A stretch of 64,000 nt of DNA from Roseicyclus sp. (lineage in GTDB: Bacteria > Pseudomonadota > Alphaproteobacteria > Rhodobacterales > Rhodobacteraceae): NCBI RefSeq assembly GCF_018402035.1, contig NZ_JAGYJN010000001.1, forward strand, positions 434,001 to 498,000, in the 5' to 3' direction. Shown here piece by piece: positions 1-8,311 of the stretch. Under the pieces are notes generated by a model, which searched no databases, was not told the origin of the DNA, and saw only the letters and a list, made by a program, of their open reading frames with translations. Within the stretch, counting starts at the first letter, position 1. Each line of letters begins with the position of its first letter. Position numbers and translations under genes: made by a program.

Positions 1-242
1 AGATGCAGCTTGGCGCTGTCGCTGCCCGCTTGCGAGAGCCCGGCCAGATCGCCCTTCACATCTGACAGAAACACCGGCACGCCCGCGGCCGAGAAGCTTT
101 CGGCCAAGATCTGCAAGGTCACGGTCTTGCCAGTGCCTGTCGCCCCCGCGATCAAGCCATGGCGATTGGCGTATTTCAGCAAAAGCTGCTGCGGCTGGGT
201 ATAATCCGCCCCACCACCGCCGATGAAAATCCCGTGATCCAT
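1..242 (-). CDS. HerA-like helicase/ATPase (DUF853 family), N-terminal part only
   Basis: Partial gene running off the left edge; about 80 N-terminal codons are visible. The ATG at 242 follows a good ribosome site (GTGAGGAG, 6 nt spacing). The protein opens [10 protein letters not shown] and carries a Walker A loop GATGTGKT near residue 40, followed by [10 protein letters not shown], the start typical of DUF853 proteins annotated as HerA-C-domain ATPases. These are cytoplasmic hexameric DNA-translocase-like ATPases whose role in most bacteria is unproven. The frame was read by hand on the minus strand; the plus-strand ORFs listed here are shadows. Family assignment is fairly sure, function is not. 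Confidence 0.8.
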   Translation of the reverse strand, partial: MDHGIFIGGGGADYTQPQQLLLKYANRHGLIAGATGTGKTVTLQILAESFSAAGVPVFLSDVKGDLAGLSQAGSDSAKLH

Positions 243-650
243 GCGCGCTCCTCACTCGTTACATGGGGCGACAATACATTCTTAACCTTTTTGCGCCAGT
301 CTCTGCGAACAGCCGATGCAATGCGCGCGGCTGTCTTCCTCCCTGTTGACTGGCCGCGCCTGAAAGGGCGCGGTTTTTTCTTGGTCGCCCGCGCTTTGCA
401 AAGACATTCATTGCAGTGTTGACGAATTTAAATCTCTGACATAGCGTCCCAGCTACGAAGTCGGCCAGTCCGACAGGGAGAGAAAAAAATTCCAGAAAGG
501 GTCCGATCTTCGGGCCCTTTCGCCTTTTGGGGCGGGCCGCGCAAAAGCCCGCCGCAAGGGGCGGTTCGCTGGATTTTGCCCCTGACAGGGCGCATGGCAC
601 ATGCTAGCCAAGGCCCAACCGGCCGCCGCGCCGATAAAGGAGTTTGCTTG
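243..650. other. 408-nt intergenic region with orphan terminator and hairpin
   Basis: No protein gene is supported here. It holds an intrinsic terminator at 354-379 on the plus strand with no plus-strand gene upstream, a promoter-like pair TTGACG (419-424) and TAGCGT (442-447) spaced 17 nt, and a second hairpin at 496-520 (AAAGGGTCCGA/TCGGGCCCTTT). This could be a small RNA plus the leader of the IalB gene. Seen directly: the inverted repeats. Inferred: transcription. Confidence 0.4.
354..379 (+). terminator. Rho-independent terminator without an upstream gene
   Basis: Perfect 7-bp stem CCGCGCC/GGCGCGG, loop TGAAAG, followed by six T. It points rightward although the only gene to the left is transcribed leftward, so it may end a small RNA starting around 260-320. 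Confidence 0.6.
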
Positions 651-1283
651 ATGCCCTATCACCCCGCCCTGCGCGCCGGATTGGCAATTGTCGCGATTGC
701 ATGCGCACCAACCCTTGCGGTGGCCCAAACCACGGGGGCGGCTGATGCCTTGCCCACAGGCCAAACGCCCGTCGGGGCAACCTATGTCGCGGAAACGCAT
801 GGCGATTGGGAAATCCGCTGCATCCGCGCCGAGGAAGGGCAACCTGAACCCTGCCAGCTTTACCAGCTGATGCGCGACAGCCAAGGCGGGGCCGTGGCCG
901 AGTTCAACGTTTTCGACATTCCCGATGAGGGCCAGCTTGTCGCCGGTGCCACGATTGTCACCCCGCTTGAGACATTGCTGACGCCCGGTATCCGCTTGCG
1001 CGTGGATGAGGGGAATTGGTCGGAATACCCGTTTGCCTTTTGTCAGCCGATTGGCTGTTTCGCGCGTCTTGGGCTGACCGAAGAAGACCTGACCGCCCTG
1101 CGCCGTGGATCGCGCGCGACGGTTGCCTTGGTGCCGCTACCCGCACCTGACCAGCTGGTACAGATCTCGGCCTCGCTCAGCGGCTTTACCGCAGGCTTCG
1201 CAGCGCTTGAGGCGCGCAATGACGCCGCGCTGAGCTTGCTTGAACAACTGCGCCAAGAAACAGGCAGCCCGCCCGCGCAGTAA
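651..1283 (+). CDS. Invasion-associated locus B (IalB) family exported protein
   Basis: 210-residue exported protein. A signal peptide (LAIVAIACAPTLAVAQ) occupies the first ~25 residues. The mature part has the GDWEIRC opening and four cysteines (IRC, EPC, FAFC, IGC) typical of IalB proteins, which probably form two disulfides in the periplasm. The ATG at 651 was chosen because GGAG lies about 8 nt upstream and it begins the signal peptide; the track ORF from 576 adds 25 non-conserved residues. IalB was named from Bartonella, but in free-living Rhodobacteraceae the role is unknown and no virulence function is implied. It is transcribed toward the convergent KAS gene. Confidence 0.85.
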   Translation: MPYHPALRAGLAIVAIACAPTLAVAQTTGAADALPTGQTPVGATYVAETHGDWEIRCIRAEEGQPEPCQLYQLMRDSQGGAVAEFNVFDIPDEGQLVAGATIVTPLETLLTPGIRLRVDEGNWSEYPFAFCQPIGCFARLGLTEEDLTALRRGSRATVALVPLPAPDQLVQISASLSGFTAGFAALEARNDAALSLLEQLRQETGSPPAQ

Positions 1284-1303
1284 GCCTTGGCGGCGCGCCA
1301 ACC

Positions 1304-2515
1304 CTAAGGTGCGCGGCGCAGCGCCAGCACCGCGTTGAACCCGCCAAAAGCAAAAGCGTTGGACAAGCACGCCTCGACGCGCACCTCGCGCGCCTCATTC
1401 GGCACGACATCAAGCGCGCATTCAGGATCATGTTCCTCATAGCCGATGGTCGGCGCGATCACCCCATCCTTCAGCGCCATGATACAGGCCAACAGCTCAA
1501 CCGCGCCGGTGCCGCCGATCAAATGCCCATGCATGGATTTCGTCGAAGAGATCATCAACTCATCAGCGTGATGGCCAAAAGCATCGGCAACGGCCGCACA
1601 TTCGACCTTGTCATTGGCCGCCGTCCCCGTGCCATGGGCATTGATATAGGCCACATCCGAAGGGTTGAGCCGCGCATCTTTCAATGCGCCCGCAATGGTG
1701 CGCGCGGCCCCCTGTTTCGAGGGCATGACGATATCGGCCGCATCCGAGGTCATGGCAAACCCCACCACCTCGGCCAAAATATCGGCACCGCGCTTTTTGG
1801 CATGCTCATATTCTTCAAAGACGAAAACCGCCGCCCCCTCGCCCTGCACCATGCCGTTGCGATTGGCGCTAAAGGGGCGGCAGGCGTCCTTGGACATGAC
1901 GCGCAACCCCTCCCATGCCTTGATGCCGCCAAACGACAGCATCGCCTCGGACCCGCCCGTGACCATCACATCGACAGCACCGCCCCGGATCAGCTGAAAG
2001 GCCAGCCCCATCGCGTGGTTCGAAGAGGCACAGGCCGTGGCGACCGAAAAGCTCGGCCCCTTGAGGTTCCATTCCATCGACACATGCGAGGCGGCGGCAT
2101 TGTTCATCAGTTTCGGCACGACAAAGGGGTGAACGCGGTTCTTCCCCTCTTCATAGACGGTGCGGTAATTCTCATCCCAAGTGTTCACGCCGCCACCGGC
2201 CGTGCCTAGCACCACGCCCGAGCGGACGGCCAATTCACCCGCAAAAGACAGGCCGCAGCCATCCATCGCTTGGCGCGCGGCGATCAAGGTGAATTGGGTG
2301 AAACGGTCGTAAAGCGCGATCTGTTGGCGGTTAAACAGCGCCTCGGGATCATAGCCCTTGACCTGTGCGCCGATCCGCACCGAAAGCCGCTCAACATCGC
2401 GCAGTTCCAATTCAGCAATCCCGCAACGCCCCTCGCGCATCGCGGCCAAGGTCTGTGGCACATCTTGGCCAAGCGCGTTGATCGTGCCTTGGCCGGTGAT
2501 GACGACGCGGCGCAT
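1304..2515 (-). CDS. Beta-ketoacyl-ACP synthase, FabF/KAS II-like
   Basis: 403-residue thiolase-fold condensing enzyme that would extend an acyl chain on acyl carrier protein by decarboxylative condensation with malonyl-ACP. The catalytic triad is visible: Cys in VATACASSN, His in INAHGTGT and His in KSMHGHLIGGTG. The length fits the family. It starts 6 nt after the stop of the ACP gene, and LpxD and LdtD-like genes lie upstream on the same strand, so it looks like the last gene of a dedicated lipid module. Housekeeping fabF normally sits next to acpP/fabG, so I infer a paralogue making a special acyl chain, perhaps for an envelope lipid. Substrate unknown. Confidence 0.88.
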   Translation of the reverse strand: MRRVVITGQGTINALGQDVPQTLAAMREGRCGIAELELRDVERLSVRIGAQVKGYDPEALFNRQQIALYDRFTQFTLIAARQAMDGCGLSFAGELAVRSGVVLGTAGGGVNTWDENYRTVYEEGKNRVHPFVVPKLMNNAAASHVSMEWNLKGPSFSVATACASSNHAMGLAFQLIRGGAVDVMVTGGSEAMLSFGGIKAWEGLRVMSKDACRPFSANRNGMVQGEGAAVFVFEEYEHAKKRGADILAEVVGFAMTSDAADIVMPSKQGAARTIAGALKDARLNPSDVAYINAHGTGTAANDKVECAAVADAFGHHADELMISSTKSMHGHLIGGTGAVELLACIMALKDGVIAPTIGYEEHDPECALDVVPNEAREVRVEACLSNAFAFGGFNAVLALRRAP

Positions 2516-2521
2516 CGCGGC

Positions 2522-2791
2522 TCAGACGCCTTTTTGGGCGGCAACCAAACCCTCGACCGCCGCGATGATGGCATCGACCGAGGAGATGTCGAAATCGCTT
2601 TGATCGGGTTCATTCGCGTTGAAAGGGATCTGGATATCAAAGGCCTCTTCGATGGCAAAGATCGACTCGACCAACCCAAGGCTATCGATCCCCAAATCGG
2701 GCAGCGTCGCCGTGGGCGTGATGTCACCGGGCTCTAGTACCGCCTGCTCGGCGATGATCGCGATCACCTTTTCCCTGACACTGTCGGTCAT
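2522..2791 (-). CDS. Specialised acyl carrier protein
   Basis: 89-residue acidic acyl carrier protein. The phosphopantetheine attachment motif is DSLGLVE, with Ser at residue 37, in the usual LGIDSLG context. It is somewhat longer than AcpP (~77 aa) and diverges after the motif, recalling specialised ACPs such as rhizobial AcpXL that carry acyl chains for lipid A. CGGAG lies upstream of the ATG. It is followed after 6 nt by the KAS gene and preceded by lpxD with 30 nt between, so these three are probably co-transcribed. Its role as carrier for the neighbouring KAS is inference from context. Confidence 0.85.
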   Translation of the reverse strand: MTDSVREKVIAIIAEQAVLEPGDITPTATLPDLGIDSLGLVESIFAIEEAFDIQIPFNANEPDQSDFDISSVDAIIAAVEGLVAAQKGV

Positions 2792-2821
2792 GGCATCACT
2801 CCGTTATGCTACGCGGGTCAA

Positions 2822-3919
2822 TTACGGCGTCTTGTCGCCCTTGAAAACGGCTTTCTTCACCTCGGCAACCGCTTGCGCGAGCCGGGGCAAGCGGCGCAGG
2901 TTTTTGTACATCGCAACCTGCGTTTCCATCCGCACCGCCGGATAGCCCAACATCGCGCGCCCCGGTGGCACGGTGGACAAGATGATGGTCGAGGCACCAG
3001 TAACCACATCTGATCCGATCTCGAGGTTATCGGCGACACCTGTTTGGCCGCCCAAAACTACCCGATCCCCGATCTTGACCGATCCCGCGATCCCCACCTG
3101 ACCGCAGAGCAGGCAATCGCGCCCGATGCGCACATTATGGCCCACATGAACCATGTTATCGAGCTTGGTGCCATCACCGATCACGGTGTCGGCAATTGTG
3201 CCCCGGTCGATGGTGGCATTGGCCCCGATCTCCACATCATCGCCAATTATGACCGCACCCAGCGAATGGATGCGTCGCCAGCTTTGTGGCGGCACCGCTC
3301 CATCCTCTTGCCCAAGGCTGTGACGGATGCGCTCAACCTGGCTGGTCTCGGGGGTGACAAAGCTAAAGCCATCGGCACCGATCACGCAGTTGGGCTGCAA
3401 AATGGCGCGCTGCCCAATGCGCACCCGCGCCCCTATCCGCGCCCCTTGCAAGATCAGCGCATCATCGCCGATCCGCGCCCCCTCAGCGATCGAGACATGG
3501 CTGGCGATCCGCGCATGCGCGCCGATCACCACATCCGCGCCGATCACGACAAAGGGACCGATAGCCGCCCCCGCCCCGATCTGGGCGCTGGCATCGATCA
3601 CGGCGGTTGGATGAACGCCTAGCGCGATGTCGGGGCCGCGATCCATGATCTGCGTCACACCCGCCATGGCGAGCCTTGGGCGCGGCACGACAATGGCCGC
3701 CTCCAGCCCCAAGGCGCGCCAATCCATATCCGCCCCGATCAAGGCGGCGCGCGCGCGCCCCTTGGCCAGATCCGCCGCGTAAGACGCGCGCATCGCCATG
3801 GCCAAATCATCTGGCCCCGCCGCCGCAGGCTCGGCCAAGCCCGTCACCACGATATCGCCCGCGCCAAATGCCTGCGCGCCCAATGCTGCTGCGATTGCCG
3901 TGATGCTATGCCCTGCCAT
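2822..3919 (-). CDS. lpxD: LpxD-like UDP-3-O-acylglucosamine N-acyltransferase
   Basis: About 365 residues; a left-handed beta-helix acyltransferase with many hexapeptide repeats ([14 protein letters not shown] and similar) from about residue 100 to 320. The active-site region [10 protein letters not shown] carries the His expected of LpxD, which transfers a hydroxyacyl chain from ACP to UDP-3-O-acylglucosamine in lipid A synthesis. I chose the ATG at 3919 ([10 protein letters not shown]); the track start at 4084 overlaps the upstream gene and adds unrelated sequence, and an ATG at 3943 is an alternative. LpxD is normally next to bamA/fabZ/lpxA. Here it sits with its own ACP and KAS, suggesting a second copy with special chain use. 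Whether another lpxD exists lies outside the window. Confidence 0.85.
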   Translation of the reverse strand: MAGHSITAIAAALGAQAFGAGDIVVTGLAEPAAAGPDDLAMAMRASYAADLAKGRARAALIGADMDWRALGLEAAIVVPRPRLAMAGVTQIMDRGPDIALGVHPTAVIDASAQIGAGAAIGPFVVIGADVVIGAHARIASHVSIAEGARIGDDALILQGARIGARVRIGQRAILQPNCVIGADGFSFVTPETSQVERIRHSLGQEDGAVPPQSWRRIHSLGAVIIGDDVEIGANATIDRGTIADTVIGDGTKLDNMVHVGHNVRIGRDCLLCGQVGIAGSVKIGDRVVLGGQTGVADNLEIGSDVVTGASTIILSTVPPGRAMLGYPAVRMETQVAMYKNLRRLPRLAQAVAEVKKAVFKGDKTP

Positions 3920-3960
3920 CTTGCCCTTGCGCCCCGCAGCCATGCTTTGCAGGGTCACGA

Positions 3961-5562
3961 TTAGCTGGAAGCCTCGGGCATGACCACCCCAAGCGACATG
4001 ATCGCGCGGCTCAAGATCGCGTTGCGCCCATAGATATCGGGCCTTGTCTGCAAATGACCATCGCTTTCCACCCAAGCCGTCCAATAGGTCAGATGCACCG
4101 GGATATGCTGATCGAGATGCAGATAGGTCTCTTGGCCAGAGGCAAGTATCCCTTGGAACAGCCCCACCGGATCATCGCTTTGACGCGCGAGCAAATGATA
4201 GGCGAAGTCATGCGGATCAGCCAAACGGATGCAGCCCGAGGAATAGGCCCGCACCGGGCGCTGCATCAAATGCTGCTCGGGCGTGTCATGCAGATAGATG
4301 GCATGGCGATTGGGGAACATAAACTTTACCGTGCCAAGCGCATTGTTCGGCCCCGGCGGCTGACGCAGGTCGAAGGGAAAGCTTGCGACAGAGAATTGGC
4401 TCATATCAACGCTCGAGCGGTCGATGACGCGCCCGTTCGACATCAGCTGCATATAGTTGCTGCCACCTTCCAAGATGCCCGCGATATAGCTGCGCTGCGC
4501 AATCGAACGCGGCACATACCAGCTTGGGTTGATGACCATATGCTCCATCTCGTCCGAGAACTCGGGCGTCTGGCGGTCGGGCGCGCCGATCACCGAGCGG
4601 GTGATGAAACTCACCTCGCCATTGTCGATGACACGGGTGTGGAAATCGGTCAGATTGACGAAAATCAGCCGATCATGCACCTTTCCGTCATTGAGCCAGC
4701 GATGCCGCTCCATCGCCAGCACCACTGCGTTCCAGTGATCCTCGACCGAGGTGTTGACCGCGGCAATCGTGTCGGCCCCCGCCACCCCATCAGCCGCGAG
4801 GCCGTTGTTGACCTGAAACGCCACCACCGCCGCTTGTAGCCGCGCATCATATTCGGCGGTGGCCGCACGCGCCAAATACCCCATGCGGATCAAACGGTTG
4901 CGTAGCTGGATCACCGCAGCACCGCTATCGCCGGGGCCAAGCCGCGTGGCTTGCACCTGAGGCCCGTAGCCGCCATCGCGCGCCAAAGCCTCGAGCGACA
5001 GCTTCATCCGCATCAACCGGTTATAGCCCGGGCTTTGCGGGGGCAGCGTGGCCATGAACCGATGCGGCTCAGTTTCGAGAAGACCCGCCATCAAGGCATA
5101 GGGGTCACGATGCGGCTGATCTTGGAAGATGTCGGGGATCAGGCGCGCGGGGTCGAGAAAGCCGCCATGCACATCGCGCGCGTAGCGCAAGAAGATGCGG
5201 CTTGCCATGACATCGGCCTGTCCGCGCATCCAAGGATTTGTCGCCGCAGCAAAGGCCGCGCGCAGCCCCGCGAGATCATACCGCGCGACAGGCAGGCCGT
5301 GATGCCCGGCTTTCTCAAGCGCACGCACAAGTGCGCTGCGCCGTGCCTCATCATCCGGACCGGTCCAGACAGGGGCAAAATCGCGGTCGCGGTAAAAAGC
5401 CACCAGCGCCTCATCCGCGGCGGCAGCCTCGGCAATCGATTGCCGTTCGGCAGAGAAGGCCTGCGCCATGGCAGGCTGGACTGTCAGCGCCCCAAGACCA
5501 AAGGCACTTATGCCAAAAATCGCTGAGAAGAGGAACATCTTGGCAAAGCGAAGGGTCGTCAC
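3961..5562 (-). CDS. L,D-transpeptidase, LdtD/YcbB family
   Basis: About 533 residues. It makes 3-3 cross-links in peptidoglycan in the periplasm. A signal peptide ([20 protein letters not shown]) is followed by a YcbB scaffold domain, a peptidoglycan-binding PG_binding_1 domain ([19 protein letters not shown]) and the YkuD catalytic domain with the motif [10 protein letters not shown], whose Cys is the nucleophile. The GTG at 5562 was chosen because AAGGA sits 7 nt upstream; an ATG at 5538 (MFLFSAIFG) is the alternative. The track ORF to 5760 runs into the intergenic region. The divergent neighbour is a MepK-like peptidase, the same pairing as E. coli ycbB-ycbK. Confidence 0.9.
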   Translation of the reverse strand: MTTLRFAKMFLFSAIFGISAFGLGALTVQPAMAQAFSAERQSIAEAAAADEALVAFYRDRDFAPVWTGPDDEARRSALVRALEKAGHHGLPVARYDLAGLRAAFAAATNPWMRGQADVMASRIFLRYARDVHGGFLDPARLIPDIFQDQPHRDPYALMAGLLETEPHRFMATLPPQSPGYNRLMRMKLSLEALARDGGYGPQVQATRLGPGDSGAAVIQLRNRLIRMGYLARAATAEYDARLQAAVVAFQVNNGLAADGVAGADTIAAVNTSVEDHWNAVVLAMERHRWLNDGKVHDRLIFVNLTDFHTRVIDNGEVSFITRSVIGAPDRQTPEFSDEMEHMVINPSWYVPRSIAQRSYIAGILEGGSNYMQLMSNGRVIDRSSVDMSQFSVASFPFDLRQPPGPNNALGTVKFMFPNRHAIYLHDTPEQHLMQRPVRAYSSGCIRLADPHDFAYHLLARQSDDPVGLFQGILASGQETYLHLDQHIPVHLTYWTAWVESDGHLQTRPDIYGRNAILSRAIMSLGVVMPEASS

Positions 5563-5924
5563 AGCATCATCCTTCAAAAACCGAGGTACAGATCCCAAGA
5601 ATTTTCCGCAGATTGCGACGGGATTTTTACAATGTGACAAGGCATTGGCCCCAACATCCAGAGCGCGCAACAGTATTCTTTCGCGCTGTTGCGCCAAGGC
5701 CGCATGGCTTGGGCGCAGCGAGTCTTGCCATTTTTGATCGTCGATCTGTGCCAAAACCATGGAAAGTGGCGGAAAATTGCCGAAAATCGAAAAATCGTCT
5801 CAAAGTTGATCACAGACTCTTTTCCAAATGTGTCGTCTATGTCATCACTTGGTTGCGCCTGTGGGGGGAATGCAAAAAACGACCTCGAAATAAGGGGGTC
5901 GCCAGGTGACGAAGGAAAGACGAC
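5563..5924. other. 362-nt divergent intergenic region (ldtD-like / mepK-like)
   Basis: No gene of useful size. It contains a perfect 9-bp inverted repeat GCGCAACAG/CTGTTGCGC with a 12-nt loop at 5665-5694, about 100 nt upstream of the transpeptidase start, and a short repeat CGACC...GGTCG just before the upstream ORF. Both divergent promoters must lie here; I cannot assign clear -35/-10 boxes. Confidence 0.45.
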
Positions 5925-5945
5925 ATGGGGCGTTCTGACCAATGA
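5925..5945 (+). CDS. Six-codon upstream ORF (MGRSDQ) coupled to the peptidase gene
   Basis: ATG at 5925 is preceded by GAAGGAAAG at good distance, reads MGRSDQ and stops at TGA 5943-5945. That stop overlaps the ATG (5942) of the next gene in an ATGA arrangement. The downstream ATG has no ribosome site of its own, so its translation probably depends on termination of this mini-ORF. Too short for the ORF track. The sequence is clear; the regulatory role is inferred. Confidence 0.5.
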   Translation: MGRSDQ

Positions 5946-6502
5946 TTGAAGCAAAGGTAACGCGCCGTGCGCTTTTGCGCGCTTTTGCAGCTACGGCTGT
6001 GACAGCGGCACCTGTGATGGCAAATGCAGCGGGTTTGTTGCGCGGTGCGGGCGATATTCGCCGCCTGCGCATGCACAATGGCCGCGCGGGCGAAAGCCTC
6101 GACATGATCTACTGGATTGAGGGTGAATATATCCAACCGGCATTGGATGAGATTGCTCATTTCATGCGCGATTGGCGCAACGGGCGTGTGCATCGCATCG
6201 ATCCGCGCACCATCGATATCATGACCGCCGCGCATAACCTTCTCGATACGTCCGAGCCCTACACGCTCCTCTCGGGTTATCGCAGCGCCGAGACCAACGC
6301 GATGCTGCGCCGCCAATCGTCGGGCGTTGCGCGCAACTCGCTGCATGTGCGCGGCGAAGCGGCCGATCTGCGCCTGTCCTCGCGCAGCGTGACGCAGATC
6401 TTTAATGCCGCGCGCGCCTGTAATGCCGGTGGCGTTGGGCGGTATTCGCGTTCGAATTTCGTGCATATGGACTGCGGCGATGTCCGCGCTTGGGGCGGCT
6501 GA
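5942..6502 (+). CDS. MepK-like murein endopeptidase (DUF882, peptidase M15 family)
   Basis: 186 residues. The N-terminus has a twin-arginine-like export signal (TRRALLRAFAATAVTAAP) ending near ANAA. The DUF882 domain follows with LLSGYRSAETNAMLRR, SLHVRGEAADLRL and FVHMDCG, which supply the zinc-binding His/Asp residues of M15 peptidases. E. coli MepK (YcbK) cuts 3-3 peptidoglycan cross-links, the bonds made by the divergent L,D-transpeptidase, so the two genes plausibly form a make/cut pair. Start at 5942 overlaps the stop of a six-codon upstream ORF. A strong terminator follows at 6530. Confidence 0.88.
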   Translation: MIEAKVTRRALLRAFAATAVTAAPVMANAAGLLRGAGDIRRLRMHNGRAGESLDMIYWIEGEYIQPALDEIAHFMRDWRNGRVHRIDPRTIDIMTAAHNLLDTSEPYTLLSGYRSAETNAMLRRQSSGVARNSLHVRGEAADLRLSSRSVTQIFNAARACNAGGVGRYSRSNFVHMDCGDVRAWGG

Positions 6503-6529
6503 TCGCTGCTGCACATTCCATTGCTGAAC

Positions 6530-6563
6530 GAAAACGCCCAACCTTCATCGGTTGGGCGTTTTC
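6530..6563. terminator. Strong terminator after the MepK-like gene
   Basis: Perfect 14-bp stem GAAAACGCCCAACC/GGTTGGGCGTTTTC with 6-nt loop TTCATC. Flanking A and T runs make it usable in either direction. Confidence 0.85.
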
Positions 6564-6635
6564 ACATTGGGATGATTGGACAGCGCAAGCCATGCGCCCC
6601 ATATAGTCACGGGAACGCCAAGATCAGGGATACCC

Positions 6636-7085
6636 ATGACCCGCTACACCAAAAATCCCGACATCATCGCCGCCTTGAGCGCCGCGCAATTCCATGTGAC
6701 CCAGCAATCGGGGACCGAGCGTCCGGGAACCGGCGCTTATCTCTATAACAAGGAACCGGGCATCTATGTCGATGTCGTCTCGGGTGAGCCGCTTTTTGCC
6801 TCATCCGACAAATTCGAGTCTGGTTGTGGCTGGCCCAGCTTCGTGAAGCCCATAGAACCCGCCCATGTGATCGAGCTGCGCGATATCAGCCACGGGATGA
6901 TCCGCACCGAGGTGCGCTCGAAACATGGCGATAGCCATTTGGGCCATGTCTTTCCCGATGGTCCGCGCGACCGGGGTGGCTTGCGCTATTGCATCAACTC
7001 GGCCTCGCTGCGCTTTGTGCATCGCGATGATATGATGGCAGAGGGGTATGGGGATTATCTCGATCAGCTGGAGGATATCGCATGA
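6636..7085 (+). CDS. msrB: Peptide-methionine (R)-S-oxide reductase MsrB
   Basis: 149 residues, cytoplasmic. Reduces the R epimer of methionine sulfoxide in oxidised proteins. The catalytic Cys is in [11 protein letters not shown] near the C-terminus; SGCGWPSF and GHVFPDGP are the other family signatures. The two CxxC zinc pairs present in many MsrB proteins are not seen, so this is the zinc-free type. Start at 6636 (MTRYTKNP) gives family length; the track extension to 6576 runs into the upstream terminator region. Its stop overlaps the msrA start (ATGA), so the pair is co-translated. Confidence 0.95.
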   Translation: MTRYTKNPDIIAALSAAQFHVTQQSGTERPGTGAYLYNKEPGIYVDVVSGEPLFASSDKFESGCGWPSFVKPIEPAHVIELRDISHGMIRTEVRSKHGDSHLGHVFPDGPRDRGGLRYCINSASLRFVHRDDMMAEGYGDYLDQLEDIA

Positions 7086-7591
7086 GTTCCGCGCGCGCCG
7101 TTTTGGCAGGTGGTTGTTTTTGGGGGATGCAGGAATTGATCCGGCACACGCCCGGCGTGATCGATACACGGGTGGGCTATACGGGCGGCGATGTGGCCAA
7201 TGCCACCTATCGCAATCACGGCACCCATGCCGAGGGGATCGAGATCATCTTTGACCCAAGCGTGATCAGTTACCGTCAGATCCTCGAATTCTTCTTTCAG
7301 ATCCACGATCCGACCACGCCCAACCGCCAAGGCAATGATCGCGGGCCAAGTTACCGCTCAGCGATTTACTACGTCGATGAGGCGCAACGCCTTTGCGCCG
7401 AAGAGACCATCGCCGATGTGAATGCATCCCGCCTTTGGCCCGGCCCTGTGGTGACCGAACTCGCCCCCGCAGGCCCGTTTTGGGAGGCAGAGCCAGAGCA
7501 TCAAGATTACCTCCAGCGCTTGCCGCATGGCTATACCTGCCACTTCATTCGCCCCGGCTGGGTTCTGCCCAAGCGCCAAGCGGCGGAATGA
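7082..7591 (+). CDS. msrA: Peptide-methionine (S)-S-oxide reductase MsrA
   Basis: 169 residues, cytoplasmic. Reduces the S epimer of methionine sulfoxide and complements MsrB encoded immediately upstream (4-nt overlap). The active-site motif is GGCFWGMQ (most homologues have GCFWGVE or similar); [20 protein letters not shown] is the conserved core. A further Cys in GYTCHF near the C-terminus may act in recycling. A strong terminator follows at 7594. Methionine repair is useful to an aerobic phototroph exposed to singlet oxygen, but no stress promoter could be assigned. Confidence 0.95.
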   Translation: MSSARAVLAGGCFWGMQELIRHTPGVIDTRVGYTGGDVANATYRNHGTHAEGIEIIFDPSVISYRQILEFFFQIHDPTTPNRQGNDRGPSYRSAIYYVDEAQRLCAEETIADVNASRLWPGPVVTELAPAGPFWEAEPEHQDYLQRLPHGYTCHFIRPGWVLPKRQAAE

Positions 7592-7593
7592 CA

Positions 7594-7625
7594 AAAGGCC
7601 GGGCGCGATGCCCGGCCTTTCGTTT
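7594..7625. terminator. Bidirectional terminator between msrA and the puc operon
   Basis: Perfect 11-bp stem AAAGGCCGGGC/GCCCGGCCTTT with loop GCGAT, followed by CGTTTT on the plus strand and TTTTG on the minus strand. It ends msrBA and the convergent puc operon. Confidence 0.85.
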
Positions 7626-7639
7626 TCAAGGGCACGCGG

Positions 7640-8311
7640 TTAGGCGCGCTTGGACAATGTCGGCCAGCCGAAAAGTTCGCTGATGCGCGGATGCCCGGTC
7701 AAGATCTTGCTCCGGCTGCGATGCGCGCTCACGCTGCGGGCCGAGGTCAAGAAATGCCGCCGCCCCGAGATCACGCGCGATGCGCGCGGCTTGTCGCTCA
7801 GCAGCTTGCCGGGCCAAAACAGCCGCGACATCGGCCCCCTGCCCTTGAGCAGGTTATCGGGTGCCTCGCGGCGGCGGGTAACAGTGGGCCAGCCCAAAGT
7901 ATGGGTCGCGCGCCACTCGGCCCAGCCGGAACCCGCGTAATCCTCGCGTGTCATCATCATCGGATGGCTGGTCAGCACACTGTTGAGATGCTGCTCAAGC
8001 TTTGGCTCTTGGCGGATATAGCTGTTATCAGCGGCCAGCGCCGTGGCGCTATCGGCAACCTCCATCGCACGGCGCGCCGCGCCAAAGGGCGTAAAGGGCG
8101 CGCGGCACACCAGCACCGCTTGGCCGGCCTGTATTTGGCGCACATAGTTGCTTGCGACGCCTGCTGGCACGCCGGCGGCGGTCATGGCGGCAAGATCGGC
8201 GCTTGTCACGACCGCAATGGTTTGTTCCGGAAAACCGTCGCTGCGCAATTGCGCGGCCACGCGGTTGGCGGTGTCGACCTGATCATAAAGCCGTGAGACG
8301 ACTGTCGTCAT
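7640..8311 (-). CDS. Fourth gene of the puc operon, unknown function, GSP17M/YflT-like N-domain
   Basis: 223 residues, not recognised as a named protein. Residues 1-95 (VVSRLYDQVDTANRVAAQL, then an acidic strand and VPAGVASNYVRQIQAGQAVL) resemble the general-stress YflT/GSP17M fold. The C-terminal 110 residues are rich in Arg, Ser and Trp and repeat short motifs: LTSHP/LTGHP and GWPTVTRR/GWPTLSKR. No signal peptide or membrane span is evident. The start overlaps the end of pucC by 29 nt and has AGGAG upstream, so it is translated with the antenna genes. It occupies the place of pucD/pucE in other puc operons, but identity with them is not shown. A role in LH2 assembly or stability is inference. 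Confidence 0.75.
   Translation of the reverse strand: MTTVVSRLYDQVDTANRVAAQLRSDGFPEQTIAVVTSADLAAMTAAGVPAGVASNYVRQIQAGQAVLVCRAPFTPFGAARRAMEVADSATALAADNSYIRQEPKLEQHLNSVLTSHPMMMTREDYAGSGWAEWRATHTLGWPTVTRRREAPDNLLKGRGPMSRLFWPGKLLSDKPRASRVISGRRHFLTSARSVSAHRSRSKILTGHPRISELFGWPTLSKRA

Noticed and set aside
576-650. Upstream start for the IalB gene
   Set aside because: The added 25 residues are not conserved and would bury the signal peptide; 651 has a ribosome site.
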